Positions 35,964-42,826 of a stretch of 52,640 nt of DNA are shown here, piece by piece. Made by a program: the position numbers and the translations under genes. The notes beneath the pieces are model-generated. The model was given only the letters and a program-made list of their open reading frames with translations. It was not told where the DNA came from and did no database searches. The stretch's first letter is position 1, and each line of letters begins with the position of its first letter. The stretch lies in assembly GCA_045647885.1 (NCBI GenBank), contig JAZRMX010000001.1, forward strand, positions 1 to 52,640, written 5' to 3'. The DNA comes from HGM04593 sp045647885 (GTDB lineage: Bacteria; Bacteroidota; Bacteroidia; Bacteroidales; Bacteroidaceae).

Positions 35964-37169
35964 ATGAAAATACTTGTATTGAACTGCGGAAGTTCATCAA
36001 TCAAATACCAGTTGTTTGACATCGAAACAAAAGATGTACTTGCAAAAGGCGGTATCGAGAAAATCGGTCTCGAAGGCTCATTCATAAAGTTCACATTGCC
36101 CAACGGCGAGAAGGAGACAATCTTTACATCTATCCCCGAGCACACAACAGGTGTTCGCCTCATCATCGACCTCTTGACAAGCGACAAGTACGGCGTTGTA
36201 GGCTCAATCGAGGAGATTGACGCTGTTGGTCACCGTATGGTACACGGCGGTGAGAAGTTCAGCGCTTCTACCCTCCTCACCGACGAGGTTCTCGAAACAT
36301 TCGAGGCTTGCAACGACCTTGCACCCCTCCACAACCCCGCAAACCTCAAGGGCGTAAACGCTGTAAAAGAGGTTGCTCCCGAGATTCCCCAGGTTGGTGT
36401 ATTCGACACAGCCTTCCACCAGACTATGCCCGACTACGCATATATGTATGCTGTTCCCTACGAGCTCTATGAGAAATACGGCGTACGCCGCTATGGCTTC
36501 CACGGAACATCACACCGTTACATCACCAAGCGCGCCTTGGAGATGCTTAACATCCCCGCAGAGGGCAGTAAGATAATCACCTGCCACATTGGTAACGGTG
36601 GTTCTTGCGCCGCTGTAAAAGATGGTAAGAGCATCGACACTTCAATGGGACTCACACCCCTTGCAGGTCTTATGATGGGTACACGCAGCGGTGACATCGA
36701 CCCGGGTGCAATCCCTTTCATTATGGACAAGATGGGCTTGGATGCACAAGGCCTTTCAGACCTCTTGAACAAAAAATCGGGTGTAGCAGGTATCTCAGGC
36801 GTATCAAGCGATATGCGCGAGGTAAAAGCTGCTGCCGAGGCCGGCAACAAGCGTGCCGAGCTTGCCAACACAATGTACTTCTACCGCATTAAGAAATACA
36901 TCGGCGAGTACGCTGCTGCTATGGGCGGTGTAGACGTAATCATCTTCGCAGGTGGTGTAGGCGAGAACCAGGCTGACTGCCGTGAGGCTGTACTCGAAGG
37001 TCTTGAGTTTATGGGCGTAGAGCTCGACAAGGCTAAGAACGCTGTAACACGCGGCGAGGAAGCTATACTTTCAACCCCCACATCAAAGGTAAAAGTTCTG
37101 CTCATCCCCACCGACGAGGAGCTTATGATTGCAAGCGACACATACGAAATTATAAAAGGTATGAAATAA
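35964..37169 (+). CDS. ackA: Acetate kinase
   Basis: A 401-residue acetate kinase that turns acetyl phosphate and ADP into acetate and ATP. The N-terminal signature LNCGSSSIKYQLFD (about residues 5-18), GHRMVHGGEKF, the second signature YGFHGTSHRYI, CHIGNGGSCAAVKDG, DTSMGLTPLAGLMMGTRSGD and FAGGVGENQADCRE are all intact, including the Asn, Arg, His and Glu residues of the active site. Length is standard. It is 13 nt after pta and ends at a long hairpin terminator. Confidence 0.98.
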   Translation: MKILVLNCGSSSIKYQLFDIETKDVLAKGGIEKIGLEGSFIKFTLPNGEKETIFTSIPEHTTGVRLIIDLLTSDKYGVVGSIEEIDAVGHRMVHGGEKFSASTLLTDEVLETFEACNDLAPLHNPANLKGVNAVKEVAPEIPQVGVFDTAFHQTMPDYAYMYAVPYELYEKYGVRRYGFHGTSHRYITKRALEMLNIPAEGSKIITCHIGNGGSCAAVKDGKSIDTSMGLTPLAGLMMGTRSGDIDPGAIPFIMDKMGLDAQGLSDLLNKKSGVAGISGVSSDMREVKAAAEAGNKRAELANTMYFYRIKKYIGEYAAAMGGVDVIIFAGGVGENQADCREAVLEGLEFMGVELDKAKNAVTRGEEAILSTPTSKVKVLLIPTDEELMIASDTYEIIKGMK

Positions 37170-37184
37170 TTACCACACAAAGCG

Positions 37185-37239
37185 GTAATACACAAGAGCC
37201 TCGGAGGATACCCCTCCGAGGCTCTTGTGTATGTATTAC
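37185..37239 (+). terminator. Terminator after ackA
   Basis: A very stable hairpin: ACACAAGAGCCTCGGAGG pairs with CCTCCGAGGCTCTTGTGT (inner arms 37190-37231), extended by GTAATAC/GTATTAC with a small bulge. It begins 15 nt after the ackA stop. No long T-run follows. Confidence 0.85.
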
Positions 37240-37327
37240 TGAAACAATTGTTCACCAGCAAAGGTTGGGGAAGTAAAAGGCCTTTAACTCAATTTCTCGG
37301 CGTTACAAACCTATGTTATTTGTCGCG

Positions 37328-37418
37328 CAAAAGGGATATAAAGGATTTACACAGAAACAAAGAAGGACGGTTAGCAACACCGAGAAGCAAAAAGCAAGTG
37401 TGTATTAAGGGCAGACAC
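37328..37418. repeat. 91-bp direct repeat, copy 1
   Basis: From CAAAAGGG through AAGCAAGTGTGTATTAAGGG to CAGACAC. It matches copy 2 (37711-37801) at 86 of 91 positions with no gap, at an offset of 383 bp. Its 3' end leads into GGGCAGACACCGGTGCGCCC, a hairpin-family variant containing the palindrome CACCGGTG. Confidence 0.9.
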
Positions 37419-37463
37419 CGGTGCGCCCCTACACCAGCAAAAGTAATTTACAAAAATAAAACC

Positions 37464-37601
37464 GGCACCGTAAGTAACACAATTAAAGGCCGTTGCAGTT
37501 TAGGAAACAGGCGAGGACATAGTGCGGTATGCCGTTATTTTACTTACAACGCAATACCGCACGCTTACGGAGCCCCTAAACTGCAACGAATAGCCTTTAA
37601 T
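37464..37601. repeat. Compound inverted repeat with crossing arms
   Basis: Outer arms 37482-37504 and 37575-37601 (ATTAAAGGC + CGTTGCAGTTTAGG against its complement with a 4-nt AATA insertion) enclose an inner perfect pair GTGCGGTAT/ATACCGCAC (37522-37530, 37554-37562). A third pair, GGCACCGTAAG (37464-37474) with CTTACGGAGCC (37564-37574, one mismatch), crosses the outer pair as in a pseudoknot, and GTAAGTAA (37470-37477) also matches TTACTTAC (37540-37547). It lies between the two direct-repeat copies. Confidence 0.75.
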
Positions 37602-37710
37602 GACAAGCGAGGAACGAACGAGGGATGTTTCAATTATTTGAAACAGCGTGAGCAGAGGCGCGAGCGACTGTTACGCCCCGTGTGCCGGGCGTTTTGCGCC
37701 CTTTTGCGCC

Positions 37711-37801
37711 CAAAAGGGCAATAAAGGATTTACACAGGAACAAAGAAGGGCGGTTAGCGACACCGAGAAGCAAAAAGCAAGTGTGTATTAAGGGCAGACA
37801 C
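37711..37801. repeat. 91-bp direct repeat, copy 2
   Basis: Second copy of the element at 37328-37418, differing at five positions. It runs into GGGCAGAC-acgccg-GTCTACCC (37792-37813), a hairpin of 8 bp with one mismatch, which replaces the CACCGGTG form seen after copy 1. Confidence 0.9.
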
Positions 37802-38007
37802 GCCGGTCTACCCTTACAAGTGGCGCAATAAAATAGAATTACTCCTTTGGGAATATAAATATTGTTTTACGAACCCGCTCCCGTTCGACTAAACAAGCAA
37901 GCTTCCTTTGTTCTCGCTTACTCGCGGCTTTCCCGTCGTCGCAACAACCTCGCAAAGCAAGGGGAGGAGTTAAAATGCGACATATTTTGCGCATAAACCG
38001 GCGCGAG

Positions 38008-38036
38008 ATGTAGAGGCAGAGCGATGTGTCTACCCG
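38008..38036. repeat. Dispersed hairpin repeat, copy D
   Basis: ATGTAGAGGCAGAG...GTCTACCCGA resembles copy A at 31347-31376 in sequence and layout (ATGTAG, GGCAGAGC, GTCT.CCCGA), with a weaker stem. The two copies are 6.7 kb apart in separate intergenic regions. Confidence 0.5.
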
Positions 38037-38090
38037 AAAGTTTCTTTTTTTTTGAATAGTCTAGTCTTTGCGTGTGAGCCGAAATAATTT

Positions 38091-38855
38091 CTATAAATCC
38101 TTGCTCTCGCCCTCAATATAATGCTTGCGCACAATCTCCTTGCCATCGAACACAACATAGGCGAAATTAGATATCCAGTCGCCAAGGAAGATACAGCGCG
38201 AGCTATCACCTAAGGGAAAATCCTCATCGACGTGACGGTGACCGAATATAAAGCAATCGACCACAGGATGCTTTTGCAGATACTCATTGGCAAACTGCAC
38301 GCAGAACTCATTCTCGGCACCAAGGAAGGGAGTATCGCCCTTAATCTTATGCTTTATCATACTGTGACGCGCCCAGCTATTACCCATCCAAAGACTCCAA
38401 CGAGGGTGAAGAGAAGAGAAACAGCGTTGCAGAAAACGACTGTGAAAAATCTTGCGCAATATAAGGAACATTTTGTCCTTTGAAAACTCGTCGCCGTGAG
38501 CCAAGAAGAATTCCTTACCATAAAGTTCCACAAGGCAAGGCTTGCGATGCAACGTAACGCCACACTCCTTTTCAAAATAGTCGAGACACCAAAGGTCGTG
38601 GTTACCGGTAAAGAGGTGAACCTCCACGCCCATATCCGTGAGTTCCGACACCTTGCCCAAGAAACGTGTAAAGCCTTTGGGTACGGCATATTTGAATTCG
38701 TACCAGAAATCGAACATATCACCAAGCATATACACCGCAGCAGCATCGTTCTTAATCTTGTCGAGGAACGACACGAGCCTTCTCTCGTGCGTGCGACTAT
38801 GCTCTATCGCCCAAGAGCCCAAGTGTGCATCGGAAAGGAAATATATTTTCTTCAT
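38091..38855 (-). CDS. lpxH: UDP-2,3-diacylglucosamine diphosphatase (LpxH-type)
   Basis: A 254-residue calcineurin-like metallophosphoesterase of the LpxH family, which cleaves UDP-2,3-diacylglucosamine to lipid X in lipid A synthesis at the inner membrane. All metal-site motifs are present: DAHLG (residues 9-13), GDMFDFW, GNHDLW, LAHGDEF and FGHRHVDE. The helical insert rich in aromatic residues (FHSRFLQRCFSSLHPRWSLW) fits the membrane-facing lid. It is the last gene of the efp operon, 16 nt after the DUF59 gene, and backs onto the repeat-rich interval with no obvious terminator. Confidence 0.93.
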   Translation of the reverse strand: MKKIYFLSDAHLGSWAIEHSRTHERRLVSFLDKIKNDAAAVYMLGDMFDFWYEFKYAVPKGFTRFLGKVSELTDMGVEVHLFTGNHDLWCLDYFEKECGVTLHRKPCLVELYGKEFFLAHGDEFSKDKMFLILRKIFHSRFLQRCFSSLHPRWSLWMGNSWARHSMIKHKIKGDTPFLGAENEFCVQFANEYLQKHPVVDCFIFGHRHVDEDFPLGDSSRCIFLGDWISNFAYVVFDGKEIVRKHYIEGESKDL

Positions 38856-38871
38856 ACGAATTGTTTTTTTA

Positions 38872-39183
38872 TCAAAGCAACCCTAATTCCAGCTTAGCCT
38901 CCTCGGTCATAAGATCCTGTGACCATTCGGGCTCAAAAACCAACTGAAGGTTAAGAGGACCAATACCCTCTATCGATTCCACCTTCTGACGCACATCCTC
39001 GAGCATAAAATCGGCAGCAGGACAGTTGGGAGCAGTAAGCGTCATATCAATATCCACTGAATTATCTTCTTTCACCTCAATACGGTATATAAGCCCGAGA
39101 TCGTAAATGTTTACGGGAATTTCGGGGTCGTACACCGTTTTTATCATCTCAACTATTTTTTCTTCAAACGCAATTTTTTCCAT
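38872..39183 (-). CDS. MIP18/DUF59 family iron-sulfur assembly protein
   Basis: A 103-residue DUF59 protein related to SufT/PaaD-type factors that help mature iron-sulfur proteins. The signature DPEIPVNIYDLGLIYRIEV spans residues about 19-37 and TLTAPNCPAADFM holds the single conserved Cys. Length is normal for a one-domain member. It is 9 nt downstream of radC and 16 nt upstream of lpxH. No suf genes are in the window, so its placement among efp, radC and lpxH gives no clue to its client. Confidence 0.92.
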   Translation of the reverse strand: MEKIAFEEKIVEMIKTVYDPEIPVNIYDLGLIYRIEVKEDNSVDIDMTLTAPNCPAADFMLEDVRQKVESIEGIGPLNLQLVFEPEWSQDLMTEEAKLELGLL

Positions 39184-39192
39184 ATATATAAA

Positions 39193-39888
39193 TTATAGAC
39201 GAGATTCGTCGTTATAACTAAAGTATCCCCCGTCGGTAAACACCAAATGGTCGAGGAAACGTATATTCATAATCTTGCACGCAGCCGCAATGCTCACGGT
39301 AACATTATCGTCGTCACGACTGGGACGAGTATTACCCGAGGGATGGTTGTGACAAAGAGCAACAGCCGTAGCACGTTTCATAAGCGCTTCGCGCAATACA
39401 AGGCGAATATCAACCGTTGAAGCCGTGAGACCGCCACTACTTATCTTTACGTGGTCTATCACCTTGTTCATATTGTTGAGCAACAGCACATAGGTCTCTT
39501 CAACCGTGAGGTCACACATAAGCGGATAGAAGTATTCGTATATATCGGTAGAACACTTTATGCGCTTTTGCTCCTCCCTGTCGTCGTCGCGGCGACGCTT
39601 CCACAGCTCACACGCCGCAACTATCGTTATAGCCTTTGCCGGGCCTATACCCTTGAACTCACAAAGGTCATCGACCGTAAGCTTGGCAAGTTCCGCAATG
39701 CTGTTGCCACACGAAGCAAGCACCTTCTTCATAAGCTCCACAGCCGAATCCTCGGCATTACCCGAACCTATGAGAATAGCCAATAGTTCCGACTTGCTGA
39801 GCGAAGCTACACCATTCTTCAAGACCTTCTCGCGCGGACGCTCATCCTCGGGCCACTCCTTAATGCTCTGCTTTATTTTCGGTTCCAT
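39193..39888 (-). CDS. radC: RadC/JAB-domain protein
   Basis: A 231-residue RadC family protein. The N-terminal helix-hairpin-helix region has SKSELLAILIGSGNAEDSAV and LCEFKGIGPAKAITIVAA; the C-terminal JAB/MPN domain has LLLNNMNKVIDHVKISSGGL and the metal motif CHNHPSGNTRPSRDD. Despite the name, a direct role in DNA repair is not established for the family; metal-dependent hydrolase or DNA-associated activity is assumed. Its start overlaps the end of the glycosyltransferase gene by 29 nt in another frame, so translation is coupled. Confidence 0.94.
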   Translation of the reverse strand: MEPKIKQSIKEWPEDERPREKVLKNGVASLSKSELLAILIGSGNAEDSAVELMKKVLASCGNSIAELAKLTVDDLCEFKGIGPAKAITIVAACELWKRRRDDDREEQKRIKCSTDIYEYFYPLMCDLTVEETYVLLLNNMNKVIDHVKISSGGLTASTVDIRLVLREALMKRATAVALCHNHPSGNTRPSRDDDNVTVSIAAACKIMNIRFLDHLVFTDGGYFSYNDESRL

Positions 39889-40882
39889 AATCCCTATTCA
39901 TAAGATTTATAAGAGTACGCTTGGTCTCCAACGGCTGCTTCAGTACCATTTTATACCAAAAAGCCTTTATGAAACCCGAACCGTAACCTGTTATCTGCAC
40001 AGCAGCAGCCGCAACCGACATACAGGCAACCTTAAAGCTGTAATTTCCTGCAAGAGCATCAAGCAATATAAGCAAGGCATACAGCAAAGGAAACAACAGG
40101 AGCCAAGGAACGAAGACCGCTGCAACAAGCAACAGCATACCGGCCACCAGCATAAGCGCAGGTAGCGTGTGTACCAGTTTCATAGAACCGGGGTGAATAA
40201 GCTGCAACCATATACGTGCCTGCCCGAAGTTGTTCACCTGTTTGAAAAAGCTGGCGAAGTTTATACGGCGTTTATGGTACACGAAGACCTCGCGTATAAG
40301 CCTTATATCAAACCCGGCCTTGCGAATACGCAGGCTCAAATCGATATCCTCGCCAAGCATATCGTTGAAACCGCCCACTTTCTCATATACAGCCCTCGAG
40401 AGCCCCATATTGAAAGTACGCGGACAGAATTTTTCCATCACCACCTTGCCGCCACGTATACCACCCGTTGTCCAGAAAGAGGTCATAGAGTGGCTCACCG
40501 CCTTCTGCATATCCGAGAAGGAGTCGTCGGCAGCATCGGGACCGCCGAAGCAATCGCAGGGCGCAACCGCCATAACAGCCTCAAGTTTTTCAAAATAGAA
40601 GGGCGGGAGTATTACATCGGAATCGAAGAAGAGCATATAATCGCCTTGAGCACGCTCCATACCATAGTTACGTGCCTCGCAACGCCCCTCGTTCTCCTTG
40701 TAGTAGTAATGGATAGTAAAAAAAGAACGGTAGTGACCAATCAGATGGTCACACCGTTCTTTAGACCCATCCTCTATAATTACCAACTCAAAAGGTTTCA
40801 CCGTCTGAGCCGCCAGACTTTCGAGAAGTTTGCTTATCTCTTCGGGTCTGTTGTAAACCGGAACAATTATAGAGTATAACAA
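39860..40882 (-). CDS. Family 2 glycosyltransferase, membrane-associated
   Basis: A 340-residue GT2 enzyme. The GT-A domain begins MLYSIIVPVYNRPEEISKLL and includes LVIIEDGS, NYGMERAQGDYMLFFDSDVI (the DxD metal-binding motif), NMGLSRAVYEKVGGFNDM and LGEDIDLSLRIRKAGF. Near residues 235-290 are two or three hydrophobic segments, so it is anchored in the inner membrane. The sugar and acceptor are unknown; a cell-envelope polysaccharide or lipid is likely. It follows efp by 10 nt and overlaps radC by 29 nt, all in one operon. Confidence 0.92.
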   Translation of the reverse strand: MLYSIIVPVYNRPEEISKLLESLAAQTVKPFELVIIEDGSKERCDHLIGHYRSFFTIHYYYKENEGRCEARNYGMERAQGDYMLFFDSDVILPPFYFEKLEAVMAVAPCDCFGGPDAADDSFSDMQKAVSHSMTSFWTTGGIRGGKVVMEKFCPRTFNMGLSRAVYEKVGGFNDMLGEDIDLSLRIRKAGFDIRLIREVFVYHKRRINFASFFKQVNNFGQARIWLQLIHPGSMKLVHTLPALMLVAGMLLLVAAVFVPWLLLFPLLYALLILLDALAGNYSFKVACMSVAAAAVQITGYGSGFIKAFWYKMVLKQPLETKRTLINLMNRDYGTENKAEH

Positions 40883-40892
40883 ATCTTTTTTA

Positions 40893-41459
40893 TTAAGCTT
40901 TTACACGACCTTGATAAGAGCCATCGCGTGTGTCAACCTCGATGAGCTCACCCTCGTTGATGAACAAGGGAACGCGAACCTCGGCACCTGTCTCAAGAGT
41001 AGCAGGTTTTGTAGTGTTGGTAGCGGTATCACCCTTAAGACCGGGCTCGGTGTATGTAACAGCGAGTACAACCTTCACGGGCATATCGGCAAAAAGGATA
41101 GTGTCGGTAGAAGCATCGGTAACAACCTCAAGGTTCATACCCTCCTTCATATAAGCAACACCGTTGATCTGGTCTGCTGCGATGGGCACCTGCTCGTATG
41201 TCTCGTTGTTCATAAAGATATAATCGTTACCCTCCTGATAGAGATACTGGAACTGACGACGCTCTACGCGAACATCCTCCAATTTCTCACCGATGTTGAA
41301 ACGACGCTCCAATACGTAGCCATCAACAACATCTTTCAACTTTGTACGCATGAAAGTGTTACCTTTACCGGGCTTTACATGCAAGAAGTCGATGCAAAAA
41401 TACAACTTGCCATCCATACGGATAGCGGTACCGATTTTAATGTCTTGAGCATTAATCAT
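40893..41459 (-). CDS. efp: Translation elongation factor P
   Basis: A 188-residue EF-P, which rescues ribosomes stalled at polyproline. The three domains are complete; the tip loop HVKPGKGNTF carries Lys 32 at the position modified in E. coli (Lys 34), so it is the lysine rather than the arginine class, and no epmA or earP gene is in the window. The C-terminal OB domain ends IEVDTRDGSYQGRVKA. It is the first gene of the operon with glycosyltransferase, radC, DUF59 and lpxH, and has a good promoter and a hairpin at the start of its leader. Confidence 0.98.
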   Translation of the reverse strand: MINAQDIKIGTAIRMDGKLYFCIDFLHVKPGKGNTFMRTKLKDVVDGYVLERRFNIGEKLEDVRVERRQFQYLYQEGNDYIFMNNETYEQVPIAADQINGVAYMKEGMNLEVVTDASTDTILFADMPVKVVLAVTYTEPGLKGDTATNTTKPATLETGAEVRVPLFINEGELIEVDTRDGSYQGRVKA

Positions 41460-41497
41460 AATTCTATTCTATTTTTCGTTAATATTATTCAAAACCC

Positions 41498-41523
41498 TTT
41501 TGTGGCAGCAGTGTACCACAAAA
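41498..41523 (-). promoter_or_regulatory. Hairpin at the 5' end of the efp transcript
   Basis: TTTTGTGG and CCACAAAA (arms 41498-41505 and 41516-41523) form a perfect 8-bp stem. With the -7 element at 41531-41538 (minus), the expected transcription start is near 41524, so the messenger would begin with this stem-loop. An effect on stability or an operator are both possible. Confidence 0.4.
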
Positions 41524-41530
41524 TATGTTG

Positions 41531-41561
41531 CAAAGATAGGAAAAAAGGGGGAAATATCCAA
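41531..41561 (-). promoter_or_regulatory. Promoter of the efp operon: TTG, 20-nt spacer, TATCTTTG
   Basis: On the minus strand TTG (41561-41559) and TATCTTTG (41538-41531) are separated by 20 nt, matching the Bacteroidetes consensus. The ATG is 72 nt downstream of the -7 element. Confidence 0.65.
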
Positions 41562-41654
41562 TAATTCCACATCTTTATTGGATAGCAGTACACTATTATA
41601 AATAATTTATGTTAAATAAAGTGTGCAATAAAAAAAATTAACAGGAAATTTTCC

Positions 41655-41662
41655 TATTTTTG
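41655..41662 (+). promoter_or_regulatory. -7 element TATTTTTG for the RND efflux operon
   Basis: TATTTTTG fits TAnnTTTG. The expected start of transcription falls near the ATG at 41669, so translation more likely begins at 41729 after a leader of about 60 nt. GGAAATTTTCC just upstream (41644-41654) is a short palindrome. Confidence 0.5.
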
Positions 41663-41728
41663 TAAAGAATGATGCCCACGTGGCAGAAAGGAAAAAGAAC
41701 AAGGATAAAACAAAATAACATAAAGACT

Positions 41729-42805
41729 ATGAACAAGAAAATCAAATGGGTACTGATAACCTTACTGGTTATTGCATTAGGAATTTTCGGATTCTACCAA
41801 CTAACCCCGCACAAAAACACAGAATTAAGCGCAGCCGACACACAACCCAAACAGAAGGCACGCAAGGTGTTGAATGTTAACGCTCTGGTGGTGACACCCC
41901 ACACACTCACCGACGAGATTCAGATAACAGGCAGACTCGTTCCCGACGAGGAGGTTGAACTCTCATTCGAGACATCGGGAAAAATCACCAATATATTTTT
42001 CACCGAAGGCAGTTATGTAAAAAAAGGCGAACTTCTTGCCAAAGTAAACGACAGCCACCTGCAGGCACAGTTGCAGCGCCTTGAGTCGCAGCTACCCCTT
42101 GCCGAGGACCGCGTTTATCGCCAGAATGCCCTTTTGCAGCGCGACGCGGTAAGTAAAGAGGCTTACGAGCAGGTGAAGACAGAGCTTGCTACACTCAATG
42201 CCGATATTGAAAAAGTAAAGGCAGAAATAAAGATGACCGAATTGCGCGCACCCTTCGACGGCACCATCGGTCTGCGCCAGGTGAGCGTGGGTGCTTACGC
42301 CTCACCCAGCACCATCGTGGCAAAACTCACCAACCTCACACCCATAAAGATTGAGTTTTCCGTGCCCGAGCGTTACGCAAACGATGTAAAGAAAGGCTCG
42401 AACCTTGAATTCAAAGTTGATGGTACGCTGGAGCCCTACAGCGCACAAGTATACGCAACAGAGTCGAGCCTCGACGCAACAACACACACCTTGAGCGTGC
42501 GCGCCCTCTACCCCAACAAGAACAGAGAACTAATGTCGGGAAGATATGCCGATATACGCCTGAAACAAAAAGAGATAGCCAATGCAATAGCCATACCTTC
42601 AGAAGCTATCGTGCCCGAAATGGGAATAAACAAAGTCTTCGTATACCGCAACGGCTGTGCCGAGCCTGTTTCCGTAACCATAGGAATACGCACCGACGCC
42701 GAGGTACAGATTCTCGACGGTCTACAGGCCGGCGACACCATACTTACCTCGGGCACACTGCAGCTACGCAAAGGCTCACCCGTAAAAATAGCCGAGTTAA
42801 AGTAA
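41729..42805 (+). CDS. RND efflux periplasmic adaptor (membrane fusion protein)
   Basis: A 358-residue AcrA/MexE-type adaptor linking pump and TolC channel. The chosen ATG starts MNKKIKWVLITLLVIALGIFGFY, a membrane anchor. The biotinyl-lipoyl halves are seen in GKITNIFFTEGSYVKKGELL and MTELRAPFDGTIGLRQVSVG around a helical hairpin (about residues 100-150); beta-barrel (IKIEFSVPERYANDVKKG) and membrane-proximal domains follow. An upstream ATG pair at 41669/41672 would add 20 basic residues ahead of the anchor and coincides with the predicted transcript start. The pump gene follows after 21 nt. No local regulator gene is present. Confidence 0.93.
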   Translation: MNKKIKWVLITLLVIALGIFGFYQLTPHKNTELSAADTQPKQKARKVLNVNALVVTPHTLTDEIQITGRLVPDEEVELSFETSGKITNIFFTEGSYVKKGELLAKVNDSHLQAQLQRLESQLPLAEDRVYRQNALLQRDAVSKEAYEQVKTELATLNADIEKVKAEIKMTELRAPFDGTIGLRQVSVGAYASPSTIVAKLTNLTPIKIEFSVPERYANDVKKGSNLEFKVDGTLEPYSAQVYATESSLDATTHTLSVRALYPNKNRELMSGRYADIRLKQKEIANAIAIPSEAIVPEMGINKVFVYRNGCAEPVSVTIGIRTDAEVQILDGLQAGDTILTSGTLQLRKGSPVKIAELK

Positions 42806-42826
42806 CCCACAAACCGAGACCGCATT

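Larger units (their letters stand above)
37240..38090. other. Repeat-rich interval without recognisable genes
   Basis: About 850 bp between the ackA terminator and the lpxH end. It holds a 91-bp direct repeat in two copies, a compound inverted repeat, hairpin-family copies at 37409, 37792 and 38008, and a stretch at 37.85-37.97 kb with words such as CTCGCTTACTCGCGGC. The longest open frame here (37227-37724) is built from these repeats and resembles no protein I know. No integrase, transposase, tRNA or origin features are seen. Confidence 0.7.

Noticed and set aside
37227..37724. Open frame of 165 residues in the repeat-rich interval
   Set aside because: It starts inside the ackA terminator, is composed of repeat sequence, is rich in Arg/Lys/Cys without domain character, and has no promoter.
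41669..41728. Upstream ATG for the RND adaptor
   Set aside because: It lies at the predicted transcription start and adds basic residues before a normal membrane anchor.
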